NCBI GenBank assembly: GCA_963693285.1
Contig: OY848917.1
Span: 18,271,745 to 18,335,744 of the forward strand
Origin: Xestospongia muta
Taxonomy: Eukaryota > Porifera > Demospongiae > Haplosclerida > Petrosiidae
Direction of reading: 5' to 3'
Length of the DNA: 64,000 bases
The position numbers and the translations under genes are program-made. Numbering within the stretch: the first letter of the stretch is position 1; each line of letters starts with the position of its first letter. This document shows, in pieces, positions 29,201 to 39,422 of this stretch. The notes below the pieces were generated by a model, which did no database searches, was not told the origin of the DNA, and worked only from the letters and a program-made list of their open reading frames with translations.

Positions 29201-32200
29201 ACACATTGAAATGATGAGCAATGTAAACACCATAAATGTGAAAACAGAAAACAATAGATTAAATCAAATGATAAAATTGCAATTAATACACTTAGAATTT
29301 ACATTACAATATACCATACTTACTTCCTATTATATTTTAAAGGAAACATTCAAATAATGAGTAGTGATATCACCATAAATGTGGAAACAAAAAAAATAGA
29401 GTAAATAAAATGATAAAACTGCATTAATTATACTATAATTTACAATACATTATATCACACTTACCTGCTATTATATTGTAAAGGACACATTCAAATGATG
29501 AGTAAATGACAGGACCATAAATGTAGAAACAAACAAAATAATATAGTAAAGAAAATAAGAAAAATGCATTTAACACACTTAGAAATTACATTAAAATATA
29601 TCACACTTACAAACTATTATATTGTAAAGGACACATTCAGATGACATGTAATGACAGTACCATAAATGCGGAAAAAAACAATAGAGTAAACAAAATGACA
29701 AAATTGTATTCAATACACTTAGAATTTACATTACAATATACACTTACTTCCTATTATATTGTATAGGACACAATCAGATTAGAAATAATAACAGAACCAT
29801 AAATGTGGAAACAAAAAAAAACAATAAAGTGAACAAAATGACAAAATTGCATTCAATATACTTAGAATTTACATTACAATATATCACACTTACCTCCTAT
29901 TATATTGTAAAGGACAAATTCAGATAAGAAGTAATGGCAGCAACATAAATGTGGAAATAAAAAAACAATAAAGTAACAAAATGATAAAATTGCATTCAAT
30001 ATACTTAGAATTTACATTACAATATATCACATTTACCTCCTATAATATTGTAAAGGACACATTCAGATAAGAAGTCATAGCAGCAACATAAATGTGGAAA
30101 CAAAAAACAATAGAGTAAACAAAATGGCAAATTACAAGTAATACACTTAGAATTTATATTAAAATATATCATACCTACCTGCTATTATATTATAAGGACA
30201 CAATCACATGATGAGTAATGATAGCACAATAAATGTGGAAACAAAAACAATAGAGTAAACAAAATTACAAAATTGCTTTTAATACACTTAGAATTTACAT
30301 TACTGTATATCACACTTACTCGCTATTATATTGTAAAGGACACATGCAGATCATGGGTAATGACAGTACAATAAATGTGGAAACAAAAAATAGAGTAAAC
30401 AAAGTGATAAAATTGCATTTAATACATTTAGAATTTATATTACAGTATATGACACTTACCCGCTATTATTTTTTAAGGACACATTGAAATGATGAGCAAT
30501 GTAAACACCATAAATGTGAAAACAGAAAACAATAGATTAAATAAAATGATACAATTGCATTTAATACACTTAGAATTTACATTACAATATACCATACTTA
30601 CTTCCTATTATATTTTAAAGGAAACATACAAATAATGAGTAGTGATATCACCATAAATGTGGAAATAAAAAAAATAGAGTAAATAAAATGATAAAACTGC
30701 ATTAATTATACTATAATTTACAATACATTATATCACACTTACCTGCTATTATATTGTAAAGGACACATTCAAATGATGAGTAAATGACAGGACCATAAAT
30801 GTAGAAACAAACAAAATAATATAGTAAAGAATATAAGAAAAATGCATTTAACACACTTATAAAATTACATTAAAATATATCACACTTACAAACTATTATA
30901 TTGTAAAGGACACATTCAGATGACATGTAATGACAGTACCATAAATGCGGAAAAAAACAATAGAGTAAACAAAATGACAAAATTGTATTCAATACACTTA
31001 GAATTTACATTACAATATACACTTACTTCCTATTATATTGTATAGGACACAATCAGATTAGAAATAATAACAGAACCATAAATGTGGAAACAAAAAAAAC
31101 AATAAAGTGAACAAAATGACAAAATTGCATTCAATATACTTAGAATTTACATTACAATATATCACACTTACCTCCTATTATATTGTAAAGGACAAATTCA
31201 GATAAGAAGTAATGGCAGCAACATAAATGTGGAAATAAAAAAACAATAAAGTAACAAAATGATAAAATTGCATTCAATATACTTAGAATTTACATTACAA
31301 TATATCACACTTACTTCCTATAATATTGTAAAGGACACATTCAGATAAGAAGTCATAGCAGCAACATAAATGTGGAAACAAAAAACAATAGAGTGAACAA
31401 AATGACAAAATTGCATTCAATACACTTAGAATTTACAGTGTTTAAAGTGTTTGAAATAACACTTCAAAAACCATATACATCATGTAAAATCACAATGTTT
31501 TACATAAAATAATTGTTAATAATCTTTTCTAATTACAAATAGAAGTCTGATAGACTTGTTTAAGTCAGACACACTAGTTGTTTATCGTTATAATTTTTAT
31601 GTTATGTCTTCATTAAAAGTTACTATCTATTCACACGGCTTAAAGACTTGACTTCATTCTCAAGATATCAATTACCTTAATAACAACATTGATATCAGCA
31701 TTATGGTTGATTAATACTTCAACAATATCTCTATCTCCTCGAAAACATGCATAATGAAGAGCTGCCCATCCTCCCTATTAGAAAAACACACAAACTATCA
31801 ATTTGTAAAATTAGACCACATAACAGTCTATGATAACAGTACAAATACACACAACTTGTCCTTACATTGTTAGTCTATTAAATATCATTGCATCAGTCAG
31901 TACTATTATACCACTCTCTTATTATAATATTTATAAATCTATTACAAAAACCAACATTATCTCTGAATGACAAATACTGAATCTGAAAAACTAAAGCAGT
32001 TTGCACAATAAAAACAAACAAGGATGGCTTTTAAAGAGTGGACTTGTTACTTTACTAAAATAAAAAAAATTAATAACTTCAAATAAATAATTAAATAATT
32101 AATGTTTAAGCATTTCTAGACCATATGACTAAAATATAAAAAGTCTAATCAGAACCTCATGTTTAAGCATTTCTAGACCATATGACTAAAATATAAAAAG

Positions 32201-35200
32201 TCTAATCAGAACCTCATGTGTAACAGTGTAATAAATATAATAATTCCAAAATTTTTTCAGCCAAAAAAATTATAACTAATTAGTACATTTAACTTTAATT
32301 TCAAGTTGGCATTTTTGTTAAATGCTTTATTTGAATTTATGGCTTATTTTATTTATGTACTAGCACTTGAACTGATAACCGAAATATTTATAGAAAAGTG
32401 AAGTTTATCTATCTGCTGGTTTCAATAAAATAAGTAAAAAATTGATTAGTATATATGTTATAAAAACAAATTACATTATTATTTTCTTAATATTATCATT
32501 AGGGTTTTGTATCCTCTTCTCCTTCTGATTTTCATAAAATTTGGTATATTTTTTTTAAAAATTCAAACTTAATTACATCAGTAAAACAACTAATGGCTGA
32601 CTTTGTGGAAAAAGACTGACATTATATCTTCAGTTATACAGCTTTTCTAATATAACATACGTGTCATGAACACTTACTTTGTTTACTAAGTTTAGATTGG
32701 CTTTTTTCTCTGCTAAAATAAAAACAACATCTTTGTGTCCATTCTTTGCTGCTAACATGACTGGAGTAGATCCCTCCTAAATATATTATAACAACCATAT
32801 TAACATAAACTAGGAGAACATATAACAAAAAAATCGAGTGAACAAAATGACAAAATTGCATTCAATACATTTAGAATTTACATTATAATATGTCACACTT
32901 ACCTGCTATTATATTGTAAAGGACACATTCAGATGAAAAGTAATTATAATACAATAAATGTGAAAAAAAGTGATAGAGTGACAAAATGGCAAAATTGCAT
33001 TTAATACACTTAGAATACGTTACAATATATCACACTTACCCACTATTATATTATAAAGGACACATTCAGATAACAAGTAATGGTAGCAACATAAATGTAG
33101 AAACAATAAAAGAATAGAGTCATCAAAATATATCACACTTACCCACTATTATATTGTAAAGGACATATTCAGATGACAAGTCATCACAGCACCATCAATG
33201 TGGAAACAAAAAGCGAAAGAGTAAACAAAATGATAAAATTGCATTCAATACACTTAAAAATTTTATTACAATATATCACACTTATATACCACCTATTATA
33301 TTGTAAAGAACACATTCAAATAATGAATAATGATAGTGCAATAAATGTGGAAACAAAAAACAATACAATAAACAAATGACAAAATCAATTTAATACACGT
33401 AGAATTACATTAAAATATATCACACTTACCCACTATTATATTGTAAAGAACACATTCAGATGATGAGTATTGATAGTACAATAAATGTGGAAACAAAAAA
33501 CAATACAATAAACAAATGACAAAATCAATTTAATACACTTAGAATTTACATTAAAATATATCACACTTACTTCCTATTATATTGTAAAGGACACATTCAG
33601 ATGACAAGAGATGACAGCATTATAAATGTGGAAACAATAACAATAGAGTAAACAAAATTACAAAATTGCATTTAATACACTTAGAATTTATATTAAAATA
33701 TATCATACCTACCCGCTATTATATTGTAAGGACACATTCACATGATGAGTAATGATAACACAATAAATGTGAAAACAAAAACAATAGAGTAAACAAAATT
33801 ACAAAATTGCATTTAATACACTTAGAATTGACATTACAATATATCACATTTACCCGCTATTATATTGTAAAGGACACATACAGATGATGAATATTGATAG
33901 CACCATAAATGTGGAAACAAAAAACAATAAAGTAAACAAAATGGCAAATTACAATTAATACACTTAGAATTTATATTACAGTATATGACACTTACCCGCT
34001 ATTATTTTTTAAGGACACATTGAAATGATGAGCAATGTAAACATCATAAATGTGAAAACAAAAAACAATAGATTAAATAAAATGATAAAATTGCATTTAA
34101 TACACTTAGAATTTACATTACAATATATCATACTTACTTCCTATTATGTTTTAAAGGACACATTCAAATAATGAGTAGTGATATCACCATAAATGTGGAA
34201 ACAAAAAAATAGAGTAAATAAAATGATAAAACTGCATTAATTACACTATAATTTACAATACATTATATCACACTTACATCCTATTATATTGTAAAAGACA
34301 CATTCAAATGATGAGTAAATGACAGGACCATAAATGTAGGAACAAACAAAATAATATAGTAAAGAAAATGAGAAAATTGCATTTAATACACTTAGAAATT
34401 ATGTTACAATATATCACATTTACAAACTATTATATTGTAAAGGACATATTCAGATGACATGTAATGACAATACCATAAATGCGGAAAAAAACAATAGAGT
34501 AAACAAAATGACAAAATTGCATTCAATACACTTAGAATTTACATTACAATATACATTTACTTCCTATTATATTTTAAAGGACACATTCACATGATGAGTA
34601 ATGATAGCACCATAATTGTGGATACAAAAAATATTGAGTGAACAAAATGACAAAAATTACATTTAATATACTTAGAATTTATATTACAATATATCATGCT
34701 TACCCACTATTTTATTTTAAAGGACACATTTACATGATGAGTAATGATAGCCCAATTAACATGGAAACAAAAAACAATACAATAAACAAATGACAAAATG
34801 CATTTAATACACTTAGAATTTACATTACAGTATATCACTCTTACCTTCTATTATTTTGTCAAGAAGACATTCAGATGAGGAGTAATCATAACCAAAAAAA
34901 TATAGAGTAAACAAAATGTGGCAATCTAGGTGGATTATTTTTATATCTTAATTATGACAACATATATTACTTCACTTTATAAGATATATAAAATTGATAA
35001 CATATGTAATATTTTTTATCAGTAATATAAGCACGGAAACAAATATAAATTTAAATATAAATTGGAAAATAAATATTCTGTTCAAAATATTTCATTGCAT
35101 CTATGTACAATGTAGGGATATCAATACTGCCATTCCTACATATTTTAGCTTGTTTCAGATGTTTTTTTATTGCCATCCTTACATTAAATGAACTTTAGAC

Positions 35201-38200
35201 CCTTTATTTATTTCTTTGTCTTATTTTATATTGAAATTATATAATAGCTAAACATGTTCACAATGTCTCTTTTCATTATTATTATTATTATACATGTAGG
35301 TTGGATGAATGTACTTAGGATATACTATACAATAGAGCATTACTATAAATTAGAACAATTAATAATAAATAGAAAACTGTAATTTATGAATGGATGTGTA
35401 ATCAATACAGAAATAATACATACTGCAATGTACTCTAAGTATGCATGTTTTTTTACTGATAAAAGCAAAATAAACTAATCTCCTTAAGTTAAGCAACAAA
35501 AAGAATGATTACTAAAGAAGGAACTTGAGTACACTCAACATAGACAGGTCTTGTGGTAGAATACAATATTGATATAATGACCTTTTTTTACATTTATGAC
35601 CTCTGCTATATACTCATAAATATCATTGTAACTAATTAATAAATGAAAATAAATTGGCTTATCACACAGAGACTACTTCCTAGCTCTGTATAAAAATACT
35701 TTTATTGTTAAAAATGTTCGAAGTAAGACTTCTAAAAGCATATACATTATGTAAAATCAAAATGTTTTGCAAGAAAATAATCGTTAATAATCTTTTGTAG
35801 TTATTATGGCACAAATAAAAGTCTGATAGATTTGTTTAAGTCAGACACACTAGTTGTTTATCGCTATAATTTTTATGTTATGTCTTGACTAAAAGTTACT
35901 ATCTACTCACACAGTTTAAAGGTTTGACTTCATTCTCACGATATCAATTACCTTAATAACAACATTGATATCAGCATTATGGTTGACTAATACTTCAACA
36001 ATATCTTTATCTCCTCGAGAACTTGCATAATGAAAAGCTGCCCATCCTCTCTGTTAGAAAAACACACAAAGTAACAATTGTAAAATTAGACCACCAACAC
36101 TCTAAAATAACAGTACAAATACACACAACTTGTCCTTATATTGTTAGTCTATTAAATGTCATCATGTCAGTCGGTACTTCTATATGACTCTCTTATTATA
36201 TTGTTCATAACTCCACTACAATAACCAACATTATCTCTGTCTGAAAATTATTGCATCTGACAAACTTTTAGCAGTTTGCACAATAAAAACAAACAAGGTT
36301 GGCTTTTAAACAGTGGAGGACTTGTTATTTCACTAATTAATGCTTCAGCATTTCTAGACCACATGACTAAAATGTGAAAAGCCTATCACAATCAGTACCT
36401 TAAATAATGTAATTGATATAATAATTCCAAAATTGTTTCAGCAAAAAACACTTTGTAACCAATTTCAACCCTTTTTCTGTCTTCCATTTGTGTTCTGATG
36501 TAGTCTGTTAATGAGTTTTATTTTAACTTTTCCCACTCACTGCCAGGCCTGGGGTCGATTATGATTGCAATCGTAATCAATTACAATCAATTACACTTTT
36601 TACTGTAATCATAATCATAATCACAATCACAAAGGTTTAGTTCAGTGTAATCATAATCATTCATCATAATCACTGTAGTCACTAATGATTATTCATTCAG
36701 TGATGCTACAGTATTGTTAGTAAAATGGTGGCAAGTAACAGTTTAGCTTTGATATGTATACAATAAAGAAGTGATAATTGTGCGTGTGCAAAGTGTTTAG
36801 GCCAGACAGATGCTCACTAAGAGACAAACTATTCGAAATACTTATGTTCATTCGTTGTAACAGTAATTTTGACTAATTTTCTTATAATAAAATTTATAAT
36901 ATAAAAATATTGACATACTGGAATGTAATCATAATCGTAATCATAATCACAGACTCGTAATTGTAATCGTAATCATAATCATTGTGTTTTCCATGTACTG
37001 TACGTAATCATCTGTAATCATAATCGTAATCATAATCAGATTTGTGTAATCGACCCTAGGTCTGCTCATTGCATGGGCAAAGGTTACAGTACTTGCTTTG
37101 TTGTGCATGCATTTGTCTGTCTATTGTCCCTTAGCTAACAATGCACTTTGTAATGCTCTAACTTGGTAATGACAGTGTCTACAGCTATAGAGAAAACTCA
37201 AACTTCATTACATTAGTAAAACAACTAATGGCTGACTTTATGAAAAAGGACTTACATTATATCTTCAGCTATACAGCTTTTTTCATATAACATATGCATA
37301 TGACATTTAGAAATATATTGACACAACAATTTTACTTTAAATGAAAAATTCAAAACATAACAAAGTCATGCTGCATCCTTTACTACTATTAATGTGTCAG
37401 CACCTGAAATGATCACTGAAATATTTGTGGAAAAAGTGATGTCTATCTATCTGTTGATGGCCAATAAAAATAAGTAAGATTATTGGTTAGTGCAAATGTT
37501 ATAAAAACAAATTACACTATTTTTACTAATATTATCATAAAGGTTTTGTATCCTCTTCTCCTTCTGATTTTCATAATATTTGGCAAATTTTTAAAAGAAA
37601 ATATTTCAAATTTCTTTACATTAGTAAAACAACTAATGGCTGACTTTATGAAAAAGGACTTACATTATATCTTCAGTTATACAGCTTTTCTAATATAACA
37701 TATGTACATGAACACTTACTTTGTTTACAAGATTTAGATTGGCTCCTTTCTCTGCTAAAATAAAAACAACATCTTTGTGTCCATTCTTTGCTGCTAACAT
37801 GACTGGAGTAGATCCCTCCTAAATATATTATAATAACCACATTAACAGGAACCAAGAGAACATATCATAACATCAGTATATTATCTATACCAACACTGTT
37901 ATACATAAGTACACTAGTAAACCTAGACAACATTATATCATATAAAATATGAATCAAGTCATTTTTAACAATTGGGAAAACATTACAAACATGACAGCAT
38001 CATAAATTTGATAACAAAAAACAATAGTGTGAACTATAAAAGTCTTCATATTAAAAAAAAGAAAGGTGGTTTTTAAAAGTGGACTTGTTACTTCACTAAG
38101 AAATAAAAATAATAATTTCATAAATAAAAAATGAAATAATTAAATCTTTGAATATTTATAGACAACGTGACTAAAATGTGAAAAGTCCATCACAATCAGA

Positions 38201-39422
38201 ACCTCAAACAATGTAATAAATAAAAATAATTCCAATTTTCTTTTAGCAAAAAAGACTTTGTAACTAATTTCAACCCTTTCTTATGTCTAGCATTTGTGTG
38301 GGGATGTGGCCTATTAACAACTTTCGTTAGCATTTGCCACTCACTACATGGGCAAGGGTTACAGTACTTGCTTTGTGTGTGTGCATATCTGTTTGTTTCT
38401 TAGCTAGCAATGCACTTTGAAATGCTCTAACTTGGCAATAACAACGTCTACATTTACAGAGAAAAAGATAGACACAAGCAAGTCATTGAACAATATACTG
38501 GTACTATAATAACACTGAGATTTAAAAGTATACTGGTAGCCATGTACACAACAATATTCTACCTTTAAATAATTTTAAATGAAAAATCAAAACAAAGCCA
38601 ACTCATGCTTCATACATGTTCTTCACTACTATTTATGTGTCAACAACTGAACTGATTACTGCAATATTTATGGGAAAAGTGATGTTTATCTATCTGCTGA
38701 TGGCCAATAAAAATAAGTAAGAAAATTGGTTAGTGTATATGTTATAAAAACAAATTAGATTATTACTTTCCTAATATTATCATAAGGGTTTTGTATCCTC
38801 TTCTTATGATGTTCATAATATTTGGCATATTATTAAAAGACAATATATCAACATTCATTACATTAGTAAAAAACTAATGGCTGTCTTTATAGAAAAGGAC
38901 TTACATTATATCTTCAGTTATACAGTTTTTTCATATAACATATATATATATGAACACTTACTTCGTCAATAAGGTTTAGATTGGCTCCTTTTTGTGTTAA
39001 AATCAAAACAACACCTTTGTGCCCATTCTTTGCTGCTAATATGACTGGAGTAGATCCAACCTAAATATATTATAATAACCACATTAATATGAACCAAGAG
39101 AATATATGCAACATCAGTACATTATCTATACTAACACTGCTACATATGAGTACACTAATATAGTAACACTAAAGACCTATATAATATTATATCTACTTAT
39201 AATTATGAGTCAAATCATTCTTAACAATTGACAAAACATTACAAACATAAATTTGACACTTCATAATAGTCTGTGACCACAATAGTCTAAATGTAATATA
39301 ATAACCACATTAATATGAAATAGACTTACAACATCTGTAGCATTTACATCAGCCCCTCTAATTAGAGCATCTTTTACTCCTGACAAGTCTCCTTTCTGAA
39401 CAAATTCAATTAGACTGTTATT
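8184..39422 (-). CDS. Ankyrin-repeat protein gene, 20 recognised repeat exons (overall locus)
   Basis: This entry describes the gene as a whole; its exons are listed separately. Each exon encodes one ankyrin repeat of about 33 residues, starts after an AG and ends before a GT, and is phase 0, so any exon can be skipped or duplicated without a frameshift. The order on the minus strand is cap, A, A, then (B, A) eight times, then C. A exons carry the core TPVMLAAKNGHKDVV, B exons carry WAALHYASxRGDRDIVEVL, and C carries TVLYISCYEGHDKVVQVLL. Ankyrin repeats are protein-binding scaffolds with no catalytic residues, so partner and pathway cannot be named. No signal peptide, membrane segment or other domain was found. 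The start may be the small exon at 59002-59019. The 3' end was not found; C ends in a donor, so more exons should follow at lower coordinates. The whole-protein exon chain is inferred and untested by cDNA. Confidence 0.88.
8283..9964 (-). other. Intron between A(9965) and C(8184)
   Basis: AT-rich intron without the satellite. It holds the 19-G run and, at 9430-9475, an inverted partial match to 35110-35190 (TGTAGGGAT…ACTGCCATTCC), a dispersed-repeat fragment. Confidence 0.75.
9478..9496 (+). repeat. Run of 19 G
   Basis: An uninterrupted G homopolymer in otherwise AT-rich intron between ankyrin exons A(9965) and C(8184). On the gene strand it is a C run. Confidence 0.95.
9965..10063 (-). CDS. 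Ankyrin exon A (last A)
   Basis: A 99-nt phase-0 exon: EGSTPVMLAAKNGHKDVV with AEKGANLDLVNR. The terminal LDLVNR is unique among A copies, marking it as the 3' edge of the expansion. Donor GTAAGTG. Confidence 0.92.
10380..11990 (-). repeat. Intronic splice-signal satellite, block 1
   Basis: About 11 head-to-tail units of roughly 140 bp lie in the B(12025)-to-A(9965) intron. On the gene strand the unit contains CTTTACAATATAATAG, three variable bases, then GTAAGTGTGATATATTG. It next contains a block with TTCTAAGTGTATTGAATGC and an AT-rich stretch with TTTCCACATTTATG. Triplets here include TTG (10484-10486) and GTG (10899-10901). Confidence 0.95.
12025..12123 (-). CDS. Ankyrin exon B (last B)
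   Basis: A 99-nt phase-0 exon: GGWAALHYASTRGDRDIV, then EVLINHNADINVVIK. Donor GTAATTG. The downstream intron opens straight into satellite. Confidence 0.92.
12865..12963 (-). CDS. Ankyrin exon A
   Basis: A 99-nt phase-0 exon: EGFTPVILAAKNGHKDVV with AEKGANLNFVNK. The upstream intron keeps only half a satellite unit (13008-13075) beside a full 700-bp module. Confidence 0.92.
13008..13075 (-). repeat. Half satellite unit
   Basis: A single partial unit lies immediately 5' of the A exon at 12865. It carries the TTGAATGCAATTTTATC part but no TAG-NNN-GTAAGT core. It marks the same position occupied by long arrays in sister introns. Confidence 0.85.
13085..13800 (-). repeat. 700-bp intron module, copy 1
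   Basis: Segment of the B(13838)-to-A(12865) intron with a (TTA)n stretch near 13185-13200 and the landmark GTAGGTTGGATGAATG. Near-identical copies follow in other B-to-A introns. No coding potential was recognised. Confidence 0.85.
13838..13936 (-). CDS. Ankyrin exon B
   Basis: A 99-nt phase-0 exon: GGWAALHYASSRGDRDIV, then EVLINHNADINVFIE. The terminal FIE replaces VIK. Confidence 0.92.
14678..14776 (-). CDS. Ankyrin exon A
   Basis: A 99-nt phase-0 exon: EGFTPVILAAKNGHKDVV with AEKGANLNFVNK. The donor GTAAGTG and the acceptor TTTAG are intact. Confidence 0.92.
14825..16360 (-). repeat. Splice-signal satellite, block 2
   Basis: About 11 units lie between B(16396) and A(14678). Core triplets on the gene strand include GAG (15047-15049), CAG (15334-15336) and TGG (15764-15766). 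Its last 450 bp are nearly identical to the end of block 1, part of a 4.37-kb duplication. Confidence 0.95.
16396..16494 (-). CDS. Ankyrin exon B
   Basis: A 99-nt phase-0 exon: GGWAALHYASTRGDRDIV, then EVLINHNADINVVIK. It matches the copy at 12025, 4,371 bp away. The satellite abuts it directly, with no 700-bp module between. Confidence 0.92.
17236..17334 (-). CDS. Ankyrin exon A
   Basis: A 99-nt phase-0 exon: EGFTPVILAAKNGHKDVV with AEKGANLNFVNK. It is identical in reading to the copies at 14678 and 12865 and belongs to a 2,558-bp tandem duplication. Confidence 0.92.
17390..19880 (-). repeat. Splice-signal satellite, block 3
   Basis: About 18 units lie between B(20512) and A(17236). The first 1.2 kb mirrors block 2 almost base for base; the rest is a local expansion with cores such as CGG (18330-18332) and CGT near 18766. 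Confidence 0.95.
19876..20466 (-). repeat. 700-bp intron module, copy 2 (5'-truncated on the plus strand)
   Basis: It starts abruptly inside a satellite unit at the GTAGGTTGGATG landmark, so the plus-strand left 110 bp of the module is missing. It lies beside B(20512). Confidence 0.85.
20512..20610 (-). CDS. Ankyrin exon B
   Basis: A 99-nt phase-0 exon: GGWAALHYACSRGDRDIV, then EVLVNHNADINVVTK. Donor GTAATTG, acceptor CTAATAG. Confidence 0.92.
21430..21528 (-). CDS. Ankyrin exon A
   Basis: A 99-nt phase-0 exon: EGSTPVMLAAKNGHKDVV with AEKEANLNLVNK. The donor GTAAGTG and the acceptor TTTAG are intact. Confidence 0.92.
21575..22065 (-). repeat. Splice-signal satellite, block 4
   Basis: Three to four units lie between A(21430) and the 700-bp module. 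The orientation and the position beside the A exon match the other blocks. Confidence 0.93.
22070..22785 (-). repeat. 700-bp intron module, copy 3
   Basis: Full-length module beside B(22821), nearly identical to copy 1. Confidence 0.85.
22821..22919 (-). CDS. Ankyrin exon B
   Basis: A 99-nt phase-0 exon: GGWGALHYACSRGDRDIV, then EVLVNHNADINVVTK. G replaces A after the tryptophan. Otherwise it matches the copy at 20512, indicating a recent duplication of the A-B pair. Confidence 0.92.
23741..23839 (-). CDS. Ankyrin exon A
   Basis: A 99-nt phase-0 exon with TPVMLATKNGHKDVV (AAK changed to ATK) and AEKEANLNLVNK. Donor GTAAGTG. Only about one satellite unit is present in the upstream intron. 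Confidence 0.92.
23885..24058 (-). repeat. Splice-signal satellite, block 5 (about one unit)
   Basis: Slightly more than one unit lies between A(23741) and the 700-bp module starting near 24058. It includes one GAG-GTAAGTG core. Confidence 0.9.
24056..24755 (-). repeat. 700-bp intron module, copy 4
   Basis: Full-length module beside B(24795). Confidence 0.85.
24795..24890 (-). CDS. Ankyrin exon B with a one-codon deletion
   Basis: This exon is 96 nt, three shorter than its sisters. It reads GGWAALHYASSRGDRDIV, then EVLINHNADINVIK, having lost one valine before the terminal IK. The frame and both splice sites are kept, so it should still be functional. Confidence 0.9.
25683..25781 (-). CDS. 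Ankyrin exon A
   Basis: A 99-nt phase-0 exon with the core GSTPVMLAAKNGHKDVV and the segment AEKEANLNLVNK. Donor GTAAGTG, acceptor TTTAG. It is nearly identical to the exons at 21430 and 23741. Confidence 0.92.
25845..31438 (-). repeat. Splice-signal satellite, block 6
   Basis: About 40 units lie between B(31676) and A(25683). It contains two higher-order duplications: a 565-bp unit repeated in tandem (27.26-28.39 kb) and a 1,278-bp segment (28.84 kb copied at 30.12 kb). Core triplets seen include GAG, GAA, TGG, CGG, CAG, TTG, TTT and CGA. Confidence 0.95.
31438..31640 (-). repeat. 700-bp intron module, copy 5 (truncated)
   Basis: Only the 200 bp next to B(31676) remain; satellite replaces the rest. 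Confidence 0.8.
31676..31774 (-). CDS. Ankyrin exon B
   Basis: A 99-nt phase-0 exon: GGWAALHYACFRGDRDIV, then EVLINHNADINVVIK. The CF at the helix-1 end is a copy-specific change. The donor is GTAATTG. The intron that follows holds only a truncated 700-bp module and then the 5.6-kb satellite block. Confidence 0.92.
32678..32776 (-). CDS. Ankyrin exon A
   Basis: A 99-nt phase-0 exon with the core TPVMLAAKNGHKDVV and the segment AEKKANLNLVNK. The lysine before ANL replaces the G or E of sister copies. The acceptor is TTTAG and the donor GTAAGTG. A satellite block begins about 55 nt upstream. Confidence 0.92.
32830..34920 (-). repeat. Splice-signal satellite, block 7
   Basis: About 15 units lie between B(35952) and A(32678). 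The units are more diverged toward the 35952 side, where AAG (34845-34847) and GAT (near 34275) cores occur. Confidence 0.94.
35200..35915 (-). repeat. 700-bp intron module, copy 6 (diverged)
   Basis: The oldest-looking copy, beside B(35952), with many substitutions and small indels relative to copies 1-4. Confidence 0.8.
35952..36050 (-). CDS. Ankyrin exon B (first B)
   Basis: A 99-nt phase-0 exon: RGWAAFHYASSRGDKDIV, then EVLVNHNADINVVIK. It differs from other B exons at R1, F6 and K15. The acceptor is CTAACAG and the donor GTAATTG. Its divergence and that of its neighbouring introns suggest an older copy. Confidence 0.9.
36544..37064. mobile_element. hAT-like MITE with 8-bp target duplication
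   Basis: The left end CAGGCCTGGGGTCGATTA and the inverted right end CAGACCTAGGGTCGATTA agree at 16 of 18 positions. The flanking octamers CTCACTGC (36536-36543) and CTCATTGC (37065-37072) form an 8-bp duplication with one mismatch. The paralogous intron at about 38280-38460 lacks the element and reads straight through, giving an empty site. Subterminal regions are made of TAATCRTAATCA-type repeats; there is no coding capacity. Confidence 0.85.
37720..37818 (-). CDS. Ankyrin exon A
   Basis: A 99-nt phase-0 exon: EGSTPVMLAAKNGHKDVV, then FILAEKGANLNLVNK. The acceptor is TATTTAG and the donor GTAAGTG. About 170 nt upstream on the gene strand lies a short remnant of the intronic satellite (37985-38035). 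Confidence 0.92.
37985..38035 (-). repeat. Satellite remnant
   Basis: A short piece with the CATAAATTTGATAAC and AACAATAGTGTGAAC parts of the unit lies upstream of A(37720). It suggests that this intron once carried the satellite too. Confidence 0.6.
38962..39060 (-). CDS. Ankyrin exon A (divergent copy)
   Basis: A 99-nt phase-0 exon. It reads V-GSTPVILAAKNGHKGVV followed by LILTQKGANLNLIDE. It is the most diverged A exon (G for D after HK, TQK for AEK, IDE for VNK), so it is probably an older copy outside the recent expansion. The donor is GTAAGTG. It is followed directly by another A exon at 37720 with no B exon between. Confidence 0.9.
39330..39422 (-). CDS. Ankyrin exon 1 of the array: N-terminal cap repeat
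   Basis: A 93-nt exon flanked by TATAATAG and GTAAGTC encodes 31 residues containing SLIEFVQKGDLSGVKDAL and IRGADVNATD. This is the usual first-repeat form of an ankyrin domain: it lacks the TPLHLAA-type opening but keeps the helix pair and the GADVN turn. Both ends are phase 0. It is the most 5' ankyrin exon recognised, upstream of the A exon at 38962. Confidence 0.85.
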
